From assembly GCF_023822005.2 (NCBI RefSeq), contig NZ_CP098806.1, positions 4,896,501 to 4,960,500 on the forward strand: a DNA stretch of 64,000 bases. Reading direction: 5' to 3'. Under the pieces are notes generated by a model that saw only the letters and a list, made by a program, of their open reading frames with translations, was not told where the DNA came from and did not search any database. Positions 8,645 to 16,500 of the stretch are shown piece after piece. A program made the position numbers and the translations under genes. Every line of letters begins with the position of its first letter. Positions within the stretch are counted from its first letter, which is position 1. Source of the DNA: Dyadobacter fanqingshengii. Lineage in GTDB: Bacteria > Bacteroidota > Bacteroidia > Cytophagales > Spirosomataceae.

Positions 8645-11194
8645 ATGGACACCACAAAATCTTCGCAAACCGCGCAAACTTACACCACGGACGAAGCTTA
8701 TCAGGCTTCTCTTCAATACTTTAAAGGCGATGATCTGGCGGCTCGCGTTTGGGTAAACAAGTATGCGCTGAAAGATTCGTACGGTGCGATCTATGAAGCA
8801 ACGCCGGACGACATGCACAGGCGCATTGCGAAGGAAATTGCCAGAATTGAACAGCTCTACCCGAATCCACTGAGCGAAAACGAAGTGTTTGATCTGATCA
8901 AAGATTTCAAATACATTATCCCGCAGGGAAGCCCGATGACCGGCATCGGTAATCCTTATCAGATTGCGTCGCTATCGAACTGTTTTGTGATCGGCAACAA
9001 TGGCGCTTCCGACTCGTACGGCGGCATTATGAAAATTGATCAGGAGCAGGTGCAGCTTATGAAAAGACGCGGCGGTGTGGGCCATGACTTGTCGCACATT
9101 CGTCCGAAAGGATCGCCTGTAAAAAACTCCGCGCTGACTTCCACGGGCATTGTGCCTTTCATGGAAAGATTTTCAAATTCAACCCGTGAGGTGGCTCAGG
9201 ACGGTCGCAGAGGCGCATTAATGCTTTCTGTGGCGATCAGGCATCCGGACTCTGAGGATTTTATCAATGCAAAACTGGAACAAGGCAAAGTAACCGGCGC
9301 CAATGTTTCTGTGCGTATTGACGACGAATTTATGCGGGCTGTGGAGTCTGGGGAAACCTACAAACAGCAATACCCGATCAAAAGCACCACTCCAACGCAC
9401 ATTAAGGACATTGATGCAACAGCATTATGGAAGAAAATTGTGCATAATGCGTGGCAGTCGGCCGAGCCGGGCATTTTGTTCTGGGACACGATCATTCGTG
9501 AATCTGTGCCTGATTGCTATGCCGATCTGGGTTATGAAACGGTTTCTACCAATCCTTGCGGTGAAATTCCATTGTGTCCGTATGACTCTTGCCGTTTGCT
9601 GGCGATCAATTTGTTTTCTTATGTTGATCAGCCTTTCACAAGCAAGGCATCATTCAATTGGGATTTGTTCAAAAAGCATATTGCAGCTGCCCAGCGTATG
9701 ATGGACGACATTATCGACCTCGAACTGGAAAAGGTAGACGCGATTCTGCAAAAAATCGATGAAGATCCGGAAGACGAAGAAGTGAAAAGAGTGGAGCGCA
9801 ATCTGTGGCTGAACATTCAAACCAAAGCAAAAGAGGGCAGAAGAACGGGAATCGGCATCACCGCGGAAGGGGACATGCTTGCTGCGCTGGGCCTTCGCTA
9901 CGGAAGCGACGAAGGAACCGAATTTGCCGTTGAAATACATAAAACTGTTGCGCTCGAAGCATATCGCGGTTCGGTGCATACGGCCAAAGAAAGAGGTGCT
10001 TTCTCCATATTTGATTCGGAAAGGGAAAAAAATAACCCGTTCATTCTGAGGTTGAAAGAAGCAGATGCGCAGCTTTATTATGAGATGCTGGAATACGGCC
10101 GTCGTAACATTGCCATGTTGACCATCGCGCCGACTGGAACAACAAGCTTAATGTCGCAAACGACGTCAGGCATTGAGCCGGTTTTTCTGCCGGTTTATAA
10201 AAGAAGAAGAAAAGTGAACCCGGGCGACAAAGACGTGCGGGTGGATTTTGTGGATGAAGTGGGCGATTCGTGGGAAGAATATGTTGTTTTTCACCACCGT
10301 TTCCGGGAATGGATGGAGATCAATGGTTTTGATATCAGCAAAAATTACGCGCAGAAAGAGCTCGACGACTTGGTGAAAAAATCACCTTACTATAAAGCCA
10401 CTTCCAATGATGTGGATTATCTGAAAAAGGTAAAAATGCAAGGCGCGATCCAGAAATGGGTCGACCATTCTATCAGTGTGACCATTAACATGCCCAATGA
10501 CGTGACCGAAGAGCTGGTTGGTGAATGTTATTTAGAGGCTTGGAAAGCTGGATGCAAAGGAGTTACAGTTTATCGTGACGGTTCTAGGTCCGGCGTGTTG
10601 ATTGCGAACACGGAGAAGAAAGAGGAAACAGTTTCGGGTAATGTGCCTTTTCCAACAACCAGGCCGCAAATTTTGGAGGCGGATGTTGTGCGTTTTCAAA
10701 ATAAAAAAGACAAATGGATCGCATTCGTAGGTTTGATTGATAATCAGCCTTACGAAATTTTCACCGGTTTGGCCGATGATGAAGATGGGATTTTGCTGCC
10801 AAGATGGGTTAATGAAGGGGTCATTATCAAAAACCGGGAGGCGGACGGCAGCTCACGTTATGATTTTCAATATAAAAATACAAGGGGCTATAAAACCACC
10901 ATTGAAGGGCTTTCTTACAAATTTAATCCCGAATACTGGAATTACGCGAAACTGATTTCCAGTACATTACGCCACGGAATGCAGATTGAGAAGGTCGTTG
11001 ACCTCATCAGCAGCTTGCAACTGGACGAATCCATTAATACCTGGAAAAATGGCGTCGCACGCGCATTGAAACAATACATTCCCGACGGAACAGAGGCAAA
11101 AAGACAGAAATGCCAGAATTGCAATTCTACGAATTTGCTGTATCAGGAAGGGTGTTTGACCTGTAAGGATTGCGGTTCTTCGAAATGCGGGTGA
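8645..11194 (+). CDS. nrdJ: adenosylcobalamin-dependent ribonucleoside-diphosphate reductase (class II)
   Basis: An 849-residue class II ribonucleotide reductase, which makes deoxynucleotides using adenosylcobalamin to start the radical. One active-site cysteine is Cys113 in SLSNCFVIG. The NPCGE motif lies at residues 303-307 and carries the thiyl-radical Cys305 and Glu307. The segment APTGTTSLM is the usual phosphate-binding loop. The C-terminus has a CxxC-rich tail (CQNCNST, CLTCKDCG, ending SSKCG) that in this family re-reduces the active site and may bind zinc. It works without oxygen or a small subunit. It is transcribed alone and is followed by a palindromic repeat. No nrdR or small subunit gene is adjacent. 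Confidence 0.93.
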   Translation: MDTTKSSQTAQTYTTDEAYQASLQYFKGDDLAARVWVNKYALKDSYGAIYEATPDDMHRRIAKEIARIEQLYPNPLSENEVFDLIKDFKYIIPQGSPMTGIGNPYQIASLSNCFVIGNNGASDSYGGIMKIDQEQVQLMKRRGGVGHDLSHIRPKGSPVKNSALTSTGIVPFMERFSNSTREVAQDGRRGALMLSVAIRHPDSEDFINAKLEQGKVTGANVSVRIDDEFMRAVESGETYKQQYPIKSTTPTHIKDIDATALWKKIVHNAWQSAEPGILFWDTIIRESVPDCYADLGYETVSTNPCGEIPLCPYDSCRLLAINLFSYVDQPFTSKASFNWDLFKKHIAAAQRMMDDIIDLELEKVDAILQKIDEDPEDEEVKRVERNLWLNIQTKAKEGRRTGIGITAEGDMLAALGLRYGSDEGTEFAVEIHKTVALEAYRGSVHTAKERGAFSIFDSEREKNNPFILRLKEADAQLYYEMLEYGRRNIAMLTIAPTGTTSLMSQTTSGIEPVFLPVYKRRRKVNPGDKDVRVDFVDEVGDSWEEYVVFHHRFREWMEINGFDISKNYAQKELDDLVKKSPYYKATSNDVDYLKKVKMQGAIQKWVDHSISVTINMPNDVTEELVGECYLEAWKAGCKGVTVYRDGSRSGVLIANTEKKEETVSGNVPFPTTRPQILEADVVRFQNKKDKWIAFVGLIDNQPYEIFTGLADDEDGILLPRWVNEGVIIKNREADGSSRYDFQYKNTRGYKTTIEGLSYKFNPEYWNYAKLISSTLRHGMQIEKVVDLISSLQLDESINTWKNGVARALKQYIPDGTEAKRQKCQNCNSTNLLYQEGCLTCKDCGSSKCG

Positions 11195-11224
11195 TGAGTA
11201 ATGTTTTGATTTAGAGTAATGTCT

Positions 11225-11260
11225 TGTCAGCCTGAGCGTACCGGTACGCTCAGGCTGACA
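11225..11260. repeat. perfect 36-bp palindrome between convergent nrdJ and purB
   Basis: TGTCAGCCTGAGCGTACC (11225-11242) is followed directly by its exact reverse complement (11243-11260), with no spacer. A further partial copy, GCTCAGGCTGACA, occurs at 11298-11310. Between them GGCGTTAACTC (11261-11271) and GAGTTAGCC form a further imperfect inverted pair. The core GTCAGCCTGAGC resembles dispersed intergenic repeats of Bacteroidota. It may also end transcription from both convergent genes, although there is no T-run. Confidence 0.85.
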
Positions 11261-11322
11261 GGCGTTAACTCTTCTTAAAGTCACAGGAGTTAGCCTAGCT
11301 CAGGCTGACAAAGCATTGACCC

Positions 11323-12678
11323 TTAATGCGTATCCTCCACAACGCCCAGATAATTAAACGGCGATAGCGCCCTTAACTCTTCCCTGATCTTCTCTGAAAC
11401 ATCGAGTGTTTCAATAAACCGGGAAATTGAATCGTGCGTTATTTTTTCATTGGTTCTGGTTAGCTCTTTCAAGGCCTCGTAAGGTTTTGGGTAACTTTCG
11501 CGGCGGAGGATGGTTTGAATGGCTTCCGAAACTACTGCCCAGTTGTCTTCCAGTTCGGCTTTCAGGATTTCTCCGTTCAGCTCAACCTTGCCCAAACCTT
11601 TCATCAATGAGTTCAATGCAATGGCCAAATGCGCTAGCGGCACGCCAATGTTCCTTAATACGGTCGAATCCGTAAGGTCGCGCTGTAAACGGGAAACGGG
11701 AAGTTTGGCTGCGAAATGCTCAAATAATGCAGTTGCCAAGCCCAGATTTCCTTCTGAATTTTCAAAATCGATTGGGTTAACCTTATGCGGCATCGCGGAC
11801 GAGCCCACTTCCCCAGCTTTGATCTTCTGTTTGAAATAACCCATTGAAATGTACGTCCACATATCCCGGTTCAAATCGGTCAGGATGGTGTTCAGTCTTT
11901 TCAGGCAGTCAAATGTCGCAGCCAGGTTATCGTAGTGTTCGATTTGCGTGGTGTGACGGCTTCTTTTCAGGCCCAAACCTTCCACAAAATGGTTGGCAAA
12001 AGCCATCCAGTCGTGTTTCGGGTAAGCCACGTGGTGTGCGTTGAAGTTTCCGGTTGCGCCACCGAATTTGGCTGAATTTGGAATTTTATCCAACATTTCC
12101 AGCTGACGTTCAAGCCTTTCCACGAAAACGAGAAATTCTTTTCCTACGCGTGTAGGGGATGCCGGTTGCCCGTGTGTGAATGCCAGCATGGGCACATTTT
12201 TCCATTCGATAGACATTCTTTTTAATACAAAAAGAACCTGACGGAACAAGGGCTTAATCTGACGTTCGAGCGCATCTTTCAATGAAAGCGGGATCGCGGT
12301 GTTGTTGATATCCTGCGATGTCAGGCCAAAATGGATGAATTCCTGGCAGGACTCAATCCCAAGTTTTTCGAATTGTTCTTTTATAAAATATTCAACAGCC
12401 TTAACGTCGTGATTGGTAACTTTCTCTATGTCCTTGATATGCAGCGCGTCATCCTCACTAAAATCCTCATAAATCTTGCGCAGGGAAGCATAATTTTTTT
12501 TGTCAAACTCCGCTAATTGTGGCAATGGAATTTCACAAAGAGCAATAAAGTATTCGATCTCTACATAAACTCTGTAATAAATTAGGGCATATTCGGAGAA
12601 ATAAGCAGAAAGCTCGGATACTTGCTTGTAGTAACGGCCGTCAACGGGAGAGATAGCCGTAAGTTGGTTTAATGACAT
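11323..12678 (-). CDS. purB: adenylosuccinate lyase
   Basis: A 451-residue enzyme of the fumarase/aspartase superfamily that catalyses two purine steps: release of fumarate from SAICAR and from adenylosuccinate. The signature SSAMPHKVNPIDFENSEG carries the flexible catalytic loop serine, and the segment TSQDINNTA earlier contributes to the active site. I start it at ATG 12678, where the protein reads MSLNQLTAISPVDGRY, because the upstream in-frame codon is only a TTG. It is a single cytoplasmic gene convergent with nrdJ. purD lies far away at 60910, so purine genes are scattered here. Confidence 0.95.
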   Translation of the reverse strand: MSLNQLTAISPVDGRYYKQVSELSAYFSEYALIYYRVYVEIEYFIALCEIPLPQLAEFDKKNYASLRKIYEDFSEDDALHIKDIEKVTNHDVKAVEYFIKEQFEKLGIESCQEFIHFGLTSQDINNTAIPLSLKDALERQIKPLFRQVLFVLKRMSIEWKNVPMLAFTHGQPASPTRVGKEFLVFVERLERQLEMLDKIPNSAKFGGATGNFNAHHVAYPKHDWMAFANHFVEGLGLKRSRHTTQIEHYDNLAATFDCLKRLNTILTDLNRDMWTYISMGYFKQKIKAGEVGSSAMPHKVNPIDFENSEGNLGLATALFEHFAAKLPVSRLQRDLTDSTVLRNIGVPLAHLAIALNSLMKGLGKVELNGEILKAELEDNWAVVSEAIQTILRRESYPKPYEALKELTRTNEKITHDSISRFIETLDVSEKIREELRALSPFNYLGVVEDTH

Positions 12679-12829
12679 GATTTTCAATACAGAAATTGAT
12701 TATCAGGCAAAGTTAGTAGAAATCGCCGTCGAAAATTGGTAAAAAATGCATGAAATATTCTTTTTGGTATTGATGTCAGAAATTATGAAACTATTCGCAT
12801 ATTCGCTGATCCAACCTTATTAGTAACTT

Positions 12830-13570
12830 ATGCAACCTTCACCCTTTCTTGGAGAATTAATCGGCACGATGGTCCTCATTTTATTAGGTAACGGCGTCGT
12901 TGCCAATGTTGTTCTTAAACAAACCAAAGGGGAGAATGCGGGCTGGATCGTGATCACGGCAGGGTGGGGATTTGCGGTGATGATCGGTGTTTTCACAGCG
13001 AATGCTTTCGGTAGCGCGGCAGCACATTTGAATCCTGCCGTAACCATTGCGTTTGCATTTCTCCGTCAGGATTACAGCCTACTGGCCAGTTACATTCCAG
13101 CGCAATTGATCGGTGCATTTCTGGGCGCGGTGCTGGTTTGGCTGCAATATTTGCCGCATTGGAAAGCAACTGAGGATCAGGGTTCTAAGCTGGCTTGTTT
13201 TGCAACCGGGCCTGCAATCAGATCTTCCGGTGCCAACTTTATCAGTGAATTTCTGGCCACTGTCATTCTTATCGTGGGCATTGTTGCCATTGGTTATGCC
13301 GGCACTTCGGATCCTGATAAAGGTGGAATTCCGTCTGGTTTTGCTCCTTACCTGGTCGGAATGCTCGTTTGGAGCATTGGTTTGTCGTTGGGCGGCACTA
13401 CGGGTTATGCCATCAATCCGGTCCGGGATCTGGGACCGCGGATTGCGCATGCCATTTTACCCATTCCTAATAAAGGAAGTTCAGACTGGTCTTACGGCTG
13501 GATCCCTGTGGCGGGCCCCGTTCTGGGAGCCATCGCCGGTGGCTTGATATTGCGTTTTTTCTACTTTTGA
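12830..13570 (+). CDS. MIP family aquaporin, glycerol-facilitator type
   Basis: A 246-residue six-span channel with both half-helix motifs: NPA at residues 68-70 (HLNPAVT) and a second NPVRD at 196-200 (AINPVRDLGPR). Asp after the second Arg is a feature of glycerol-conducting GlpF proteins rather than strict water channels, so glycerol or small polyol uptake is likely. The second NPA is altered to NPV, which occurs in some family members. No glpK or glpD is nearby. Its TGA stop is directly adjacent to the stop of the convergent macroglobulin gene, leaving no intergenic base. Confidence 0.9.
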   Translation: MQPSPFLGELIGTMVLILLGNGVVANVVLKQTKGENAGWIVITAGWGFAVMIGVFTANAFGSAAAHLNPAVTIAFAFLRQDYSLLASYIPAQLIGAFLGAVLVWLQYLPHWKATEDQGSKLACFATGPAIRSSGANFISEFLATVILIVGIVAIGYAGTSDPDKGGIPSGFAPYLVGMLVWSIGLSLGGTTGYAINPVRDLGPRIAHAILPIPNKGSSDWSYGWIPVAGPVLGAIAGGLILRFFYF

Positions 13571-16500
13571 TTATTCCACTGTAATTTTCCCGGCGCCTGA
13601 ATAACTGCGATATTCACCCTGATACATGGCGTCCGCAGCGGCCGGGCCTACTGTAAATGTTCCTTTGGAAACAATGCGAACCTGATAATAGAATGTCTTG
13701 GCCACGTTATTTGCCGTGGTAAAGAAATGAATGCGGTCGTCTCGAATGTCCAGATATTCAGGGCTCGAAGCGTTTTTAATCCACGCCATATCGCGTGGCT
13801 CGGTAATTCTGGGGTTTTCAATTTCAAAGCCGGATGGAAGCATATCGGTTACCACCACGTTTTCTATCGGCAGACCATTCGTGCTGGTTAATGTCAGCTT
13901 CACAACAACCAGATCATTTTGGTGGAATGATTTAACAGGGGCTCCGTCGCGGGTAAGGAACTGTCTGCGAATGCTCAATCCCTGATCTTCCTCCGCATAA
14001 GCCCCGGTTGCCGACATGCCCTCCGATTGCGAAAACCAATATAAGTCACCCGAGCCTTGTGTTTGAAGAACAACCTTTTGGTTATCAATTCCTTTTGAAA
14101 TTTTGAGTTCTTTACCATTGAATGTTGCGAGATTCTTTCCATTCGCTGAAACAGTTGCAGTAACTGTCGAGCTTGCAGTTTTCTTGGCCAGTTTTCCCAA
14201 TGCCAAAACGGAGAATGCAGCTTCTTGTGTATTGAGATAGGCTGCCGACTGAACCGTCTTAGACAATTGTCGAGCCAAAACGGGTATTTGGACATTGTCA
14301 GGATCAGATTCAACAAGCGTATTTAAAACCAATGACATGTTCCGCAATGGAGAGGAATAGCTGTTGTCGAAACCTTGCGTGCCGCTTTCCGGGACATATT
14401 TCTTCGGTAATAAAACATTGAAGCTTCTGGTGTCACCTGCCAGTTGAAATGCGGCCGCAAGCAAATATTTAGAATCTAATGTGAGCAAATGCGGGTTTTG
14501 CTTGTAATAATTCATGGAAGCCCGGTTTGGCTGGCTGTTCAATGCGAGGACGTAAAGCGAATAAATGGCTTCTCTTCTTGCCACTGTTTTGCGAGTTTGA
14601 GATCCAGATGAATGTTCATTTCCGTAATTCAGTCCGTTGGCCGTGCTCGCGGTGATTACTTCTTTATTCGCCGTGTTTCCGGTTTGTGTTTTCAGGTAAT
14701 CCAATGCCCGGCTGAGTGTTTTTGCATTGATTTCAAAGCCCGCTCTTCTGGCTTCTTCAAGAAAATGAGCTGCATAGGCGGTTGCCCACCAGTCTTCCTG
14801 CGTTGAACCAGGCCACATGCTCATTCCACCATTAAATAATTGCAGCGATTCTACTTTCCTGATCGCTTGCTGCACATTCGTCATGGGATTGAAATCGCTG
14901 GCGCCACTTTTTACGGTGTAAACAGGCGCGGCCATTGCTTTGGTAAGATCGGCAAAGTAAATCTGCGGAAATGCCTTGGATACAGTCTGTTCCAGGCAAC
15001 CGTAAGGATAGCCGAGCAATGTAGCAAGCGCTTTTCCGCCTCCTTGCACCAACGGCGACCGGCTCAGAACAAGCTGACTTCGGCTTGTCGAAGGAATAAA
15101 TGTTGAGGACAGATTGATTAACCCCTCTTTTCCAGCTGCTATCTGCCCCGAATTGCTGGATTTCAAAAGCGGTGAAGCCGGACGAACTGTAATGTTGGTC
15201 TGGTTCGTGAAAGTCTCGCCGAATGCTGAAACTTTAACTGTAATGTTCGCAAGTCCGATCGCTTGCAGCGCTTTCACGGCGAAAACGGCACGAGCCTCTT
15301 TCCCCGGCAGGATCGTCATTTTTTGAGTCAGCGGAGCCGCTCCGGATGCAAGCGGACCATTCAATTGCACGGAAACCGTTGCATTTGCGGCCTTATTTTC
15401 TATGTTACTAATGTTGATGGGAAGCGTTAATTCGTCACCCGGGCTCAAAAATCTGGGGAGACCTGCGCTGATAACCACAGGATCTGCCACTTTCATGTTT
15501 TTTGTTGCAGAACCGAAAGCATTGTCTTTATAAGCCACAGCCATAATTCTGAGATCGCCGCTGAACTGCGGCAGATTAACATCGAATGTGACTTCACCGC
15601 TGCCATTGGCCGTTAATAAGCCGCTCCAAAACGATACGAGTTCCGTCCGGCCATTGCTCAAAGGATTGATCCTTCTTTCCAGATCATAACCGTCGCCACC
15701 AAAGCTGGATGAGCCGCTGATGGTCAGTTCTGGAAATAACTGCGCGTATAAATCGTGGGTAGTAACTTCCAGGGCACATTTTTGATAAAAGTGGCCATGA
15801 ATATCCGGCGTTTTGGAGTTTTTGATTTGCAAAATTCCTTCATCCACAACGGATAATGTTACTTGTGCATTAGGAGACGTTTTTATTTTGATCTGCTGCT
15901 TTGTCTTGGATCTTGATTTTTCAATGGCTGTGATCGTAACCGGTAATTTCCGGTCAGGATCTTCTACAAGAATGGGCGTAAATCCGTGCGCAACAGTCAG
16001 CGGCATATCCGTAGTGTCGAAAGGACGGATCAATGTGGCCGTGATAAAGACATTGGGTAAATGTTCCTCGGTGAGTTTCAATATTAATTCAGCAGCCTTT
16101 TTCTCTGTTTTCAAAATGTGCTGTTCGAGCACATTGTTCCGCTCGACTGTGACTAAAAGTTTCCCGTCAAAAGGCGTCTTGAATAAAACCTTGGCCGATT
16201 CTCCGACATTATAATTAGGCTTGTCAGTTTCCATCAGTACGCGCCCTTCGTTGCTGACCTCGAATGAAGAATACTGCGTGTAGCCATAGCCGTACGCATA
16301 AAACCTAGCAAGCGTGTAATGTTCTGCGCCCGGCCTGCGCACGCGAACTTCGTATTCTCCCGAAACCGTCGGTACATATTGAATGCTTCCTTTTCCTGTT
16401 TTGAGGTCTAATGTTGCGGAATAAACTGTCTTTTCGCTTTTTCTGGAAGTGTATTGCAGCACATCGTATCTCTTCTCGACAACGGTTTGATATTCTAGCC

